Of a stretch of 64,000 nt of DNA, positions 46,681 to 55,185 are shown piece after piece. The position numbers and the translations under genes are program-made. The stretch's first letter is position 1. Each line of letters opens with the position of its first letter. Source of the stretch: Streptomyces sp. HB132 (GTDB lineage: Bacteria; Actinomycetota; Actinomycetes; Streptomycetales; Streptomycetaceae); assembly GCF_016909575.1 (NCBI RefSeq), contig NZ_JAFBGA010000002.1, forward strand, positions 372,001 to 436,000. Reading direction: 5' to 3'. The notes beneath the pieces are model-generated. The model did no database searches, had not been told where the DNA came from, and was given only the letters and a program-made list of their open reading frames with translations.

Positions 46681-47202
46681 ATGACAGCTGAACAAATGGC
46701 CGACGAGGGCGGAGACCCGGGCCGCATTCCGCCCGCACGGCCGCTGGATTCCACGGACCGTGCCATCCTGCGCATCCTCCGCACGGACGGCCGCGCCTCG
46801 ATACGGGCCGTCGCTGAACGCGTCCACGTCTCGCGAGCCAACGCGTACGCCCGCATCAACAGACTCGTCGAGGACGGCGTGATCCGCGGCTTCAGCGCAC
46901 GCGTGAATCACGAGAGGGCGGGTCAGGCGGCCTCCGCGTACATCACGCTCAAGATCGTCCAGAACTCGTGGCGCACTGTCCGCGAACAGCTCCAAGCGCT
47001 TCCGGGCGCCACCCACATCGCACTGGTCAGCGGCGACTTCGACGTCCTGCTCCTCGTGCACACGCCGGACAACCAGGCTCTGCGCGAGCTGGTCCTGACC
47101 CGCATCCAGGCAATACCCGAGGTGCTGTCCACCCGCACCCTGCTGGTGTTCGAGGAGACGGACCTCGGCCCGCGCCCGGACCGCCCGGCCGAGATCGCCT
47201 AG
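46681..47202 (+). CDS. Lrp/AsnC family regulator (likely bkdR-type)
   Basis: 173 residues. N-terminal helix-turn-helix (about 22-75; LDSTDRAILRILRTDGRASIRAVAERVHVSRANAYARINRL) and C-terminal ligand-binding RAM domain (about 85-165; HIALVSGDFDVLLLVHTPD). It is divergent from bkd operon 2, the position expected for an Lrp-type activator sensing branched-chain amino acids as BkdR does in Pseudomonas. Control of that operon is inferred from position. GGGAGG lies before the ATG at 46681. Confidence 0.92.
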   Translation: MTAEQMADEGGDPGRIPPARPLDSTDRAILRILRTDGRASIRAVAERVHVSRANAYARINRLVEDGVIRGFSARVNHERAGQAASAYITLKIVQNSWRTVREQLQALPGATHIALVSGDFDVLLLVHTPDNQALRELVLTRIQAIPEVLSTRTLLVFEETDLGPRPDRPAEIA

Positions 47203-47227
47203 GTCCCTCGATCGGGACCAGGCCCGG

Positions 47228-47818
47228 TCAGCCGGCCCGCATGCCCTCGAAGGCCAGCTGGACGACGGTGTCGGCGAGCTGCTCCGTCTCGGGGGACCCT
47301 CCCGGCTGCGGGCGGTACCACTCGACCAGCGAGTTCACCATGCCGAACAGCAGCCGGGTCGCCAGGCGTATGTCCACGTCCGCCCGGAGGTCTCCCTCCG
47401 CCACGGCGGCCTTCAGCAGCTCGGACACCCGCTGATCGAATTCCCGTCGGCGCTCCAGAGCCCAGCGCTCCGTTGTCGTGTTGCCTCGCACGCGCAGCAG
47501 CAGCGTCACGTACGGCAACTCCTCCATGAGCACCTCGACCGTACGGCGCGTGACGTACTCGACCCTGCCGATCGCGCGCCCGTGTATCGCCCCGGTCTCG
47601 TCGAGAATGCCGAAGAGTCCGTCGAGCGCCCGGCTCACCGCTCGCCTGAGAAGCTCCTCCTTGCCCGCCACGTGGTGGTAGATGGATGACTTGGAGATGC
47701 CGGCCGCCCTGGACAGGTGCTCCATCGACGTGCCGTCGTAGCCGCGCTCGTTGAAGACACGGACGGCAACCGTCAGGAGTGTCTCCGGGGTGTACGTGTC
47801 CCGCTTGGCCGTGGTCAT
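47228..47818 (-). CDS. paaR: TetR family regulator, probable PaaR
   Basis: 196 residues. N-terminal helix-turn-helix (about 8-55; TLLTVAVRVFNERGYDGTSMEHLSRAAGISKSSIYHHVAGKEELL) and an all-helical ligand domain. It is divergent from paaN across a region holding ACCGATCGTTCGGT, which recurs upstream of paaA. From memory, the TetR-type PaaR of Corynebacterium glutamicum binds a site containing ACCG-NN-CG-NN-CGGT and responds to phenylacetyl-CoA, which fits. The name is an inference from position and site. GGGGGAGG precedes the ATG. Confidence 0.82.
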   Translation of the reverse strand: MTTAKRDTYTPETLLTVAVRVFNERGYDGTSMEHLSRAAGISKSSIYHHVAGKEELLRRAVSRALDGLFGILDETGAIHGRAIGRVEYVTRRTVEVLMEELPYVTLLLRVRGNTTTERWALERRREFDQRVSELLKAAVAEGDLRADVDIRLATRLLFGMVNSLVEWYRPQPGGSPETEQLADTVVQLAFEGMRAG

Positions 47819-47840
47819 GACCGCGATCCTCCCCCATGAC

Positions 47841-47849
47841 TTGTCCACA
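47841..47849 (+). promoter_or_regulatory. DnaA-box sequence
   Basis: TTGTCCACA, a perfect Streptomyces DnaA box, between the TetR gene and its operator. Confidence 0.45.
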
Positions 47850-47872
47850 GGTTTCCGGGACCCCTTGTCCCG

Positions 47873-47886
47873 ACCGATCGTTCGGT
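47873..47886. promoter_or_regulatory. Putative PaaR-like operator, tetR/paaN region
   Basis: ACCGATCGTTCGGT in the divergent promoter. With three more bases to the left it forms a 17-mer (CCGACCGATCGTTCGGT) that is identical, on the other strand, to the site before paaA. Confidence 0.75.
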
Positions 47887-47940
47887 TACTCTAACTCCGT
47901 CAGCACATCCCTGCCCGGCTCGACGAGGAGTTGGTCCGTC

Positions 47941-49641
47941 ATGGCCGCCGAGCTTTCCCCCGAGAAGCTGTCCGAGATCCACCGCCCGACGCTCGACCAG
48001 GCCCTCGACGCGATCCGTACGCGCGCCTACTGGTCACCGCATCCCGAGCACCCGAAGGCCTACGGCGAGGGAGGCCTCCCCGGCAGCCTCGGCGCGGCCG
48101 AGGGCAAGGCGGCGTTCGACGCCGTGCTCAACACCCGGCTGGAGCTCGGCCAGCCCGGCACCGACGGCTGGACGGGCGGAGAAGTCTCGCCCTACGGGCC
48201 GGAGCTCGGCGTCGAGTATCCGCACGCGGACCCGGACGTCCTGCTTCCCGTCATGGGCGCAGCAATGGCCTCCTGGCGGGCGGCGGGGCCCGAGGCGCGG
48301 GCTCTTGTCTGTCTGGAGATCCTCGCCCGGATCAGCGCCCGTACGCACGAGCTGGCCCACGCCGTGATGCACACCAGCGGACAGGCTTTCGTGATGGCCT
48401 TCCAGGCGGGCGGACCGCACGCCCAGGACCGCGGCCTGGAGGCCGTGGCCTACGCGTACGCGGAGCAGACGCGCACGCCGCACAGCGCCGACTGGTCGAA
48501 GCCCCAGGGCAAGCGTGACCCGCTGCGGCTGCACAAGTCGTTCACGGCGGCAGGACGCGGCGTCTCCCTGCTGATCGGCTGCAACACCTTCCCCACGTGG
48601 AACGGCTATCCGGGTCTCTTCGCCTCCCTGGCGACCGGCAACGCCGTTCTGGTCAAGCCGCACCCGCGGGCCGTTCTCCCCCTGGCGCTCACCGTTCAGC
48701 TGGCGCGCGAGGTGCTGGCCGAGGCGGGCTTCGACCCGAACCTCGTCGCCCTGGCGACGGAGCGGCCCGGCGAGGGCATCGCCAAGGACCTCGCGGTACG
48801 GCCCGAAATCAAGATCATCGACTACACGGGTTCCACCGCCTTCGGTGACTGGCTGGAGGCCAACGCCCGTCAGGCACAGGTCTACACGGAGAAAGCCGGG
48901 GTCAACACGATCGTCCTGGACTCCACCGACGACTACCGGGGCATGCTCTCCAACCTGGCCTTCTCGCTCTCCCTCTACAGCGGTCAGATGTGCACCACTC
49001 CTCAGAATCTGCTCATCCCGCGCGACGGCATCACGACCGACGCGGGCGCCAAGTCCTACGAGGACGTGGTGGCGGATCTCGCCGAGGCGGTGAAGGGGCT
49101 CCTCGGTGACGACGCCCGGGCCAACGGACTGCTCGGCGCCCTGGTGAACCCGGACGTGAAGGCACGGCTGGAAGGAGCCGCGGCCCTGGGCGACGTCGCG
49201 CTCGCCTCCCGACCGGTGGCCAACCCCGACTTCCCCGACGCCGTGGTCCGCACCCCGGTCCTCGTGAAGCTCGACGGGACGAAGCCCGACGACGGGGCGG
49301 CCTATCTTTCGGAGTGCTTCGGCCCGGTCTCGTTCGCGGTCGCCGTCGACTCGACCGATGACGCATTGGACCTGCTGCGCCGCACGATCCGCGAGAAGGG
49401 CGCCATGACCGTCGGTGCGTACACCACCTCCCCCGAGGTGGAACGCGCGGTGGAGGACGTCTGTTTCGACGAATCGGCTCAGCTCTCGCTGAATCTCACC
49501 GGCGGTGTGTTCGTCAACCAGACGGCGGCCTTCTCGGACTTCCACGGTTCGGGAGGCAATCCGGCGGCCAACGCGGCACTCTGCGACGGGGCTTTCGTGT
49601 CCAACCGTTTCCGGGTGGTGGAGGTCCGCCGCCAGGCCTGA
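47941..49641 (+). CDS. paaN: Phenylacetate degradation aldehyde dehydrogenase PaaN, hydratase-less type
   Basis: 566 residues, an aldehyde dehydrogenase fold. Visible motifs: LIGCNTFPTWNGYPGLFASLATGNAVLVKPHPRA (Rossmann/active-site region), the conserved YTGSTAFG, and the catalytic Cys in SLYSGQMCTTPQNLL. It matches the short PaaN type. E. coli PaaZ (about 680 residues) also has a MaoC-like hydratase that opens the oxepin ring; this one lacks it, so a separate hydratase is needed. Predicted role: oxidation of the ring-opened semialdehyde. ATG at 47941; regulated by the operator at 47873. Confidence 0.9.
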   Translation: MAAELSPEKLSEIHRPTLDQALDAIRTRAYWSPHPEHPKAYGEGGLPGSLGAAEGKAAFDAVLNTRLELGQPGTDGWTGGEVSPYGPELGVEYPHADPDVLLPVMGAAMASWRAAGPEARALVCLEILARISARTHELAHAVMHTSGQAFVMAFQAGGPHAQDRGLEAVAYAYAEQTRTPHSADWSKPQGKRDPLRLHKSFTAAGRGVSLLIGCNTFPTWNGYPGLFASLATGNAVLVKPHPRAVLPLALTVQLAREVLAEAGFDPNLVALATERPGEGIAKDLAVRPEIKIIDYTGSTAFGDWLEANARQAQVYTEKAGVNTIVLDSTDDYRGMLSNLAFSLSLYSGQMCTTPQNLLIPRDGITTDAGAKSYEDVVADLAEAVKGLLGDDARANGLLGALVNPDVKARLEGAAALGDVALASRPVANPDFPDAVVRTPVLVKLDGTKPDDGAAYLSECFGPVSFAVAVDSTDDALDLLRRTIREKGAMTVGAYTTSPEVERAVEDVCFDESAQLSLNLTGGVFVNQTAAFSDFHGSGGNPAANAALCDGAFVSNRFRVVEVRRQA

Positions 49642-49714
49642 ACGCGCTTCACGCGCAAGGCCCGGGGTCGGGTGGTCCGTGGGCGTCCGGTGGAGCGGAG
49701 ATCCGCTCCACCGG

Positions 49715-50425
49715 TCAGCCGCCGCGTGGGTCCGGGATATCCGCGTACCGCTGCACCCAGGCGTGCATGGCGATGGCCGCCGCCGCGCCGGCGTTGATCG
49801 AGCGCGTCGAGCCGAACTGAGCGATCGAGCACACCGTCGAAGCGTGCCTGCGCGCCTCCTCCGTCAGTCCCGGGCCCTCCTGCCCGAACAGCAGCACGCA
49901 CCGCCGTGGCAGCTCCGTCCGCTCCAGCGGCACGGCCCCCGGAAGATTGTCGATCCCGATGATCGGCAGCCCCTCGGCCGCGGCCCAGGCGGTCAGGTCC
50001 GCCGTGTCAGGGTGGTGCCGCACGTGCTGGTAGCGGTCGGTGACCATGGCACCCCGCCGGTTCCAGCGCCGCCGCCCCACGATGTGGATCTCCTTCGCGA
50101 GGAAGGCGTTGGCGGTGCGTACCACCGAACCGATGTTGAAGTCATGGCCCCAGTTCTCCACCGCCACATGGAAGTCGTGGCGCCGGAGGTCGAGATCGGC
50201 GACGATCGCCTCCCTCGTCCAGTACCTGTAGGCGTCACCCACATTGCGCCGGTCACCGTGGGCGAGGAGCTCCGGGTCGTAGCGCTCCCCCTCGGGCCAG
50301 GGCAGCGGGTGCGGCCCGACGCCGATCACGGCGCCGTACCCGTCGTCGTACTGGATCGGTTCCGCGGACGGATCGGGCGCCGCTTCCACCTGGGGCTCTT
50401 CTGTACTTCCGGTCTCGCTGGTCAC
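49715..50425 (-). CDS. TrmH/SpoU family RNA 2'-O-methyltransferase
   Basis: 236 residues, SPOUT trefoil-knot fold. SAM-binding motifs: VENWGHDFNIGSVVRTANAFLAKEIHIVG (motif 1), RCVLLFGQEGPGLTEEARRHAS (motif 2) and IAQFGSTRSINAGAAAAIAMHAW (motif 3). It methylates a ribose 2'-OH in tRNA or rRNA; the target is unknown. Its GTG overlaps the stop of the HTTM gene (GTGA) and is also 6 bases after a TACGCT -10 box, so it may be read both as part of the upstream unit and as a leaderless message. Confidence 0.92.
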   Translation of the reverse strand: MTSETGSTEEPQVEAAPDPSAEPIQYDDGYGAVIGVGPHPLPWPEGERYDPELLAHGDRRNVGDAYRYWTREAIVADLDLRRHDFHVAVENWGHDFNIGSVVRTANAFLAKEIHIVGRRRWNRRGAMVTDRYQHVRHHPDTADLTAWAAAEGLPIIGIDNLPGAVPLERTELPRRCVLLFGQEGPGLTEEARRHASTVCSIAQFGSTRSINAGAAAAIAMHAWVQRYADIPDPRGG

Positions 50426-51693
50426 CCGACGAGCGTATGGCCACTGCCACCGCCGCCGCGCGGGGCCTCCTCGTCGTCCGGCACCGCCCGACGCTGCCCG
50501 GGGAGCCGCAGTCCGCCCGCCGCCCGGGAGATCAGGCGCTGCCGGACGAGCCAGCCCTTCTGTCCCAGCCACACCAGGAAGACCGTCGGAAGGAAGACGG
50601 CGTCCGCGGCGATCATCGCCATGGAGAAGAAGGGCAGCCCCAGCAGCACGGCGATCCCGGCGTGCTCACCGATCATGAGAACCAGCAGGACGTTCTTGAC
50701 CCGCCGGTTGAACAGCGTGAACGGGAAGGCGACCTGCACGATGACCGTGGCGTACGTCAACACCATGACCGCCAGGGCGCTGGAGGCCAGCAGCCCTGAG
50801 AGGCCCGGCCACGGGGCGAAGTAATCCAGCTTGAGCGGGTAGTAGATCGCGGTGCCGTCCTGCCAGCGGGAGCCCTGGATCTTGTACCAGCCTGCGGTCG
50901 CGTAGACGAGACACACCTCGGCCATGATCACGAGAAGAGCGGCGTTGTGGGCCAGGTTGGCCAGGACATCGAAGAGTGCGCGCAGCTCGTGATCCGGCGC
51001 GTACCGGTTCAGGGCCCACCAGGCGCCGTTCCCCAGCCACAGCACCCACAGGAGGGACGGCAGCCACCATGTGCCGCCGAGGCCTCCCATGAGGGTGGCG
51101 GGCAGCAGAACACAGCCGAGCACCGCCCACAGGACCGGCCCGACGACGTCACGGGGTGGCCGGTCTCCCTCCGCACGGCACAGGGCGCTCCGCGACAGAC
51201 GGCGCGCGTCCAGCGACCAGACCCGCGCGCAGCGCGTCAGCACCAGATAGACGGCCATCAGGTGGATGACGTTGTCGCCGCCGTCGCCCATGAAGATGCT
51301 GCGGTTCTGCAGGGAGAGCACACCGGCCATGAACAGAACGGATGAGGCCCTGGTCCGCCAGCCGGTCATCAGCAGCGCGGCCGATAGCAGGGTGATCACG
51401 TACACGGTCTCGAACCAGACCGTGCCGTCCGACCACATCAGGACGGTGAAGGAGTCGTTGTTGCTGATGAGGCGGCGCGCCATGTCCCAGCTCCACGGGC
51501 CGTCGGGCCCGTACAGCTCGTGGCGGTGCGGCAACTCCCGCAGCAGGAACAGGAGGTAGGTGGCGGACACACCGATCCGGACGACGGCGCTCTGGTAGGC
51601 ACCGAGGGGGGAGGCGGTGACGCGCCGCCCGGCGCGGCCGAGCGAGCGGCCGACGGTACCGGCGCGCTCCTGAATCGGGGCCGGGGCGCTCAC
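50422..51693 (-). CDS. HTTM domain membrane protein
   Basis: 423 residues with about eight to ten membrane helices and an HTTM core (horizontally transferred transmembrane domain, shared with vitamin K-dependent gamma-carboxylase): YQSAVVRIGVSATYLLFLLREL, then QNRSIFMGDGGDNVIHLMAVYLVL and a late VCLVYATAGWYKIQGSRWQDGTAIYYPL. No protein-carboxylation system is known in Streptomyces, so the role is unknown. The GTG start overlaps the DUF5819 gene stop (GTGA), making a coupled pair, which I recall as a conserved one in actinobacteria. Confidence 0.85.
   Translation of the reverse strand: MSAPAPIQERAGTVGRSLGRAGRRVTASPLGAYQSAVVRIGVSATYLLFLLRELPHRHELYGPDGPWSWDMARRLISNNDSFTVLMWSDGTVWFETVYVITLLSAALLMTGWRTRASSVLFMAGVLSLQNRSIFMGDGGDNVIHLMAVYLVLTRCARVWSLDARRLSRSALCRAEGDRPPRDVVGPVLWAVLGCVLLPATLMGGLGGTWWLPSLLWVLWLGNGAWWALNRYAPDHELRALFDVLANLAHNAALLVIMAEVCLVYATAGWYKIQGSRWQDGTAIYYPLKLDYFAPWPGLSGLLASSALAVMVLTYATVIVQVAFPFTLFNRRVKNVLLVLMIGEHAGIAVLLGLPFFSMAMIAADAVFLPTVFLVWLGQKGWLVRQRLISRAAGGLRLPGQRRAVPDDEEAPRGGGGSGHTLVG
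50432..50437 (-). promoter_or_regulatory. Leaderless -10 box of the TrmH gene
   Basis: TACGCT on the minus strand, then 6 bases, then GTG at 50425. GTGGCCATACGCT is identical upstream of the J-domain gene. Confidence 0.6.
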
Positions 51694-52562
51694 TTCTCCG
51701 CCTTCCGGAGCTGCGAAGCCTGGTCCGCCGACGCCGTCCCGGGGAGGTCGGAGGGCGTCACGGTCCACCATGGGAGTTCCCTGTACTCCGCCTTCGTGCT
51801 GATCTTCTCGTTGCTCCACTCCGGGGCCGCGACGGAACGCACGGCGGACCGGACCTGGATCCGCTCGACGGCTCCGCCGTAACCGTGCTCGGCGAGGCGC
51901 AGCATGACGATGCGGCGGATGTAGCGCTCGGACAGCTCGCCCCTCAGGCCGTTGGGGCGGTTCTCGCTGTCGTGGGAGCCGGTGTAGAAGTCCCAGGCAC
52001 GGCGAAGCTCGTTCTGGTCGACGTGACTGGGGAGGACGTTTCCGCGTATCGCCTCGCCGTCCTCACGCGAGAGATTGATCCAGCGGGTGATGCTGCTGCC
52101 GTCCGCACCGTTGTCCTCCAACTCCGCCCGTACGTGTACGGAGATGTTCTGCTGGAGCGGATTGGGCGCGAAGAGCTTCCAGTTCTGCTCGAACTCCGGG
52201 AAGACCCAGTCGTCAACCACCTCGCCGTGCTGCTTCGTCAGCGTGTTGGACGGCGCGACGTGCAGAAAGATCATGGCCACGTGTGCGCAGGCCAGCAGCC
52301 CTATGAGGGACGCCGCGATCGCCGCCACGATCTGATATGGAAGAGAGAGCGCGGCCACACCGCCGTCCGGACCGCGTCCGGCCGGCGCGGAGCCATGGTC
52401 CGAACACTCCGCGGCGACCGGTTCTCGGGAGTGTTCCGCCTCGGCCCCCGGTATCCCCGCAGGTGCGGACTCCGGGCCCTCGTCCGCTTCCGGGCGGTCA
52501 GTCACACCGGGCCAGGCGAGCTTCGTCTCGGTTCCCCTGCGCCCACCGTGGTCCGCGTCCAT
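51690..52562 (-). CDS. DUF5819 family membrane protein
   Basis: 290 residues. A polar Glu/Ala-rich N-terminus (about 1-70), one membrane helix (about 76-100, YQIVAAIAASLIGLLACAHVAMIF), then an exported or periplasm-side domain with WKLFAPNPLQQNISVHVRAEL and a C-terminal WSNEKISTKAEYRELPWWTV. DUF5819 proteins are usually encoded beside HTTM proteins, as here, which suggests a joint complex. ATG at 52562 is chosen; GTG GTG at 52589 is also open. It is divergent from paaA. Confidence 0.8.
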   Translation of the reverse strand: MDADHGGRRGTETKLAWPGVTDRPEADEGPESAPAGIPGAEAEHSREPVAAECSDHGSAPAGRGPDGGVAALSLPYQIVAAIAASLIGLLACAHVAMIFLHVAPSNTLTKQHGEVVDDWVFPEFEQNWKLFAPNPLQQNISVHVRAELEDNGADGSSITRWINLSREDGEAIRGNVLPSHVDQNELRRAWDFYTGSHDSENRPNGLRGELSERYIRRIVMLRLAEHGYGGAVERIQVRSAVRSVAAPEWSNEKISTKAEYRELPWWTVTPSDLPGTASADQASQLRKAEK

Positions 52563-52593
52563 CCTGCCCCGATCACCGTCGATCACCACTCAG

Positions 52594-52602
52594 TTATCCA
52601 CA
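52594..52602 (+). promoter_or_regulatory. DnaA-box-like sequence
   Basis: TTATCCACA, the E. coli-type DnaA box (one base from TTGTCCACA), in the divergent region between DUF5819 and paaA. Confidence 0.35.
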
Positions 52603-52647
52603 GGGTTGACACCCTACGGGCCTCCGGCTCACCATTGAAGTCCATGG

Positions 52648-52661
52648 ACCGAACGATCGGT
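52648..52661. promoter_or_regulatory. Putative PaaR-like operator before paaA
   Basis: ACCGAACGATCGGT, the exact reverse complement of the site at 47873. It ends 16 bases before the paaA ATG and just before the ribosome site, so a bound protein would block transcription or initiation. Confidence 0.75.
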
Positions 52662-52677
52662 CGGTAGGGAGCCCGGG

Positions 52678-53706
52678 ATGGCGGCAGTGACTGCGGACCA
52701 GACGACGCAGGGGACAGCAGGCACGGCGGAGGAAGCGGAAGCGGCGCACCTCGCGGCATTCGACGCCGCGGTGGCGGCGGACGACCGGATCGAGCCCCGT
52801 GACTGGATGCCGGAGGCGTACCGGGCCTCGCTGGTCCGCCAGATGGCCCAGCACGCCCATTCCGAGATCATCGGCATGCAGCCGGAGGCCAACTGGATCT
52901 CCAGGGCGCCCTCGCTGCGCCGCAAGGCCATCCTGATGGCGAAGGTGCAGGACGAGGCCGGGCACGGCCTCTATCTCTACAGCGCCGCGGAGACGCTCGG
53001 CACCAGCCGCGAGGAACTGCTCGACAAACTGCACGCAGGTCGCCAGCGCTATTCCTCCATCTTCAACTACCCGACGCTGACCTGGGCGGACGTGGGCGCG
53101 ATCGGCTGGCTCGTCGACGGCGCCGCGATCACCAACCAGGTGCCTCTCTGCCGTTGCTCCTACGGCCCGTACGCGCGTGCGATGGTCCGCATCTGCAAGG
53201 AGGAGTCCTTCCACCAGCGACAGGGTTACGAGCTGCTGCTCGCCCTCAGCCACGGCACCCCCGCCCAGCACGAGATGGCGCAGGACGCGGTGAACCGCTG
53301 GTGGTGGCCCTCCCTGATGATGTTCGGTCCGCCCGACGACGCCTCGGCGCACTCGGCGCAGTCGATGGCCTGGAAGATCAAACGGCACTCCAACGACGAG
53401 CTGCGCCGGCGTTTCGTCGACATCTGCGTCCCTCAGGCACAGGCGCTGGGCCTCACCCTCCCCGACCCCGACATCCGGTGGAACGAGGAGCTCGGGCAGC
53501 ACGACTACGGGGAGATCGACTGGACGGAGTTCCAGGAGGTCCTCAAGGGCAACGGCCCTTGCAACGAACAGCGGCTCACCCAGCGCCGGAAGGCACACGA
53601 AGAGGGCGCCTGGGTCCGCGACGCGGCAGCAGCATACGCAGACAAGCACTCGGCACGGTCCGGCACCGCCGGAGCAACCGCCCAGCCCGTGGAGGCGACC
53701 GCATGA
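52678..53706 (+). CDS. paaA: Phenylacetyl-CoA 1,2-epoxidase, catalytic subunit PaaA
   Basis: 342-residue diiron oxygenase subunit. Iron-site motifs: [19 protein letters not shown] (Glu and His, about residues 85-100) and [14 protein letters not shown] (Glu and His, about 177-190), in the usual ferritin-like helices. It converts phenylacetyl-CoA to the ring-1,2-epoxide with PaaC as structural partner and PaaE as reductase. It opens the paaABCDE operon; every gene overlaps or abuts the next. Confidence 0.96.
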   Translation: MAAVTADQTTQGTAGTAEEAEAAHLAAFDAAVAADDRIEPRDWMPEAYRASLVRQMAQHAHSEIIGMQPEANWISRAPSLRRKAILMAKVQDEAGHGLYLYSAAETLGTSREELLDKLHAGRQRYSSIFNYPTLTWADVGAIGWLVDGAAITNQVPLCRCSYGPYARAMVRICKEESFHQRQGYELLLALSHGTPAQHEMAQDAVNRWWWPSLMMFGPPDDASAHSAQSMAWKIKRHSNDELRRRFVDICVPQAQALGLTLPDPDIRWNEELGQHDYGEIDWTEFQEVLKGNGPCNEQRLTQRRKAHEEGAWVRDAAAAYADKHSARSGTAGATAQPVEATA

Positions 53707-53993
53707 GCAGCTCGACCGACTGGCCCCTGTGGGAGGTGTTCGTGCGTTCCCGGCGCGGGCTGTCCCACACCCACGCGGGCAGCCTGCACGCACCGGACGC
53801 CGAAATGGCCCTGCGTAACGCGCGCGATCTGTACACGCGCCGCTCGGAAGGCGTATCCCTCTGGGTGGTCCCCTCGACGGAGATCACGGCCTCCTCGCCT
53901 GACGAGAAGGACTCGTTCTTCGAACCCGCAGGCGACAAGCCCTACCGCCACCCCACGTTCTACGACATCCCGGAAGGGGTGAAGCACCTGTGA
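53703..53993 (+). CDS. paaB: Phenylacetyl-CoA epoxidase subunit PaaB
   Basis: 96 residues, full length for the family. It begins [41 protein letters not shown], the typical PaaB strand-helix unit. PaaB bridges PaaAC heterodimers and is needed for activity. Start ATG overlaps the paaA stop (ATGA). Confidence 0.95.
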   Translation: MSSSTDWPLWEVFVRSRRGLSHTHAGSLHAPDAEMALRNARDLYTRRSEGVSLWVVPSTEITASSPDEKDSFFEPAGDKPYRHPTFYDIPEGVKHL

Positions 53994-54691
53994 CCGCGGC
54001 TCTCGCCCTGGGCGACGACGCGCTGGTGCTCTCGCACCGGCTGGGGGAGTGGGCGGGCCACGCCCCCGTGCTGGAGGAGGATGTGGCTCTGGCCAACATC
54101 GCCCTGGACCTGCTGGGGCAGGCCAGGATGCTGCTCTCGTTCGTGGGGGACGAGGACCAGCTGGCCTACCTCCGCGAGGAGCGGGCCTTCCGCAACGTCC
54201 AACTGGTCGAGCAGCCGAACGGCGACTTCGCCCACACCATGGCCCGTCAGCTGTACTTCTCCGTCTACCAGCATCTGCTGTACGAGGAGCTGGCCGCGGG
54301 CGAGGGTGAGTTCGCGGATCTCGCGGCCAAGGCCGTCAAGGAAGTCGCCTATCACCGGGATCATGCAGAGCAGTGGGTCCTGCGACTCGGTGACGGCACC
54401 ACGGAAAGCCATGAGCGCATGCAGCTCGCACTGGACGCGCTGTGGCGGTTCACCGGAGAGCTGTTCGAGCCCGTCGAAGGAATCGACATCGACCGGCCAG
54501 CCCTGCGCGACGGCTGGCTCGCAGCAGTCACCTCCGTGGTGGAGCGGGCCACCCTGGCGGTCCCGTCAGGGCCGCAGTCCGGGGCGTGGGCTGCCGGAGC
54601 GGGCCGGCAGGGCCTGCACACGGAACCGTTCGGGCGGATGCTCGCAGAGATGCAGCACCTGCACCGCAGCCACCCGGGGGCATCATGGTGA
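53990..54691 (+). CDS. paaC: Phenylacetyl-CoA epoxidase subunit PaaC
   Basis: 233 residues, ferritin-like fold related to PaaA but lacking the full iron site; in the known complex PaaC is structural. Family motifs LSHRLGEWAGHAPVLEEDVALANIALDLLGQARMLL and KEVAYHRDHAEQWVLRLGDGT are present. It starts with GTG overlapping the paaB stop (GTGA). The C-terminus overlaps paaD. Confidence 0.95.
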   Translation: MTAALALGDDALVLSHRLGEWAGHAPVLEEDVALANIALDLLGQARMLLSFVGDEDQLAYLREERAFRNVQLVEQPNGDFAHTMARQLYFSVYQHLLYEELAAGEGEFADLAAKAVKEVAYHRDHAEQWVLRLGDGTTESHERMQLALDALWRFTGELFEPVEGIDIDRPALRDGWLAAVTSVVERATLAVPSGPQSGAWAAGAGRQGLHTEPFGRMLAEMQHLHRSHPGASW

Positions 54692-55185
54692 CCACCGAGA
54701 CCCAGCTGGAAGCGGAGCTCCACCGGCTGGCGGGCTCCGTGCCCGACCCGGAACTGCCGGTGCTCACCCTGGACGAGCTCGGGGTGCTCCGGGGAGTACG
54801 GGTGGACGGGCCGGACAAGGTCACGGTGCGTCTCACTCCGACCTACACAGGATGCCCCGCCATCGAAACGATGTCGGCCGACATCGAGCGTGTGCTGCTC
54901 GACCACGGCGTCGCCGAGGTGTCCGTGGTCACGGTCCTGGCCCCGGCCTGGTCGACGGACGACATCAGCGACGAAGGGCGCCGCAAGCTCGCCGAGTTCG
55001 GCATAGCACCACCACGTCCGCGAACCGATCCGGGCGGGCCGGTGCCCCTGACACTCTCGGTGCGCTGTCCGCACTGCGGATCGACGGACACGGAGTTGCT
55101 GAGCCGGTTCTCCTCCACGGCGTGCAAGGCGCTGCGTCGATGTGTGACCTGCCGCGAACCGTTCGACCACTTCAAGGAGTTGTAG
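54685..55185 (+). CDS. paaD: PaaD, iron-sulfur assembly-like protein of the epoxidase operon
   Basis: 166 residues. N-terminal DUF59/MIP18-like domain (about 1-110; VPDPELPVLTLDELGVLR and TYTGCPAIETM with the conserved Cys) and a C-terminal zinc ribbon with CPHCGS and CVTCREPF. PaaD is thought to aid iron-sulfur insertion into PaaE. The ATG at 54685 overlaps paaC by 7 bases; the GTG three bases later would overlap as GTGA and has better spacing from GGGGG. Confidence 0.93.
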   Translation: MVTTETQLEAELHRLAGSVPDPELPVLTLDELGVLRGVRVDGPDKVTVRLTPTYTGCPAIETMSADIERVLLDHGVAEVSVVTVLAPAWSTDDISDEGRRKLAEFGIAPPRPRTDPGGPVPLTLSVRCPHCGSTDTELLSRFSSTACKALRRCVTCREPFDHFKEL

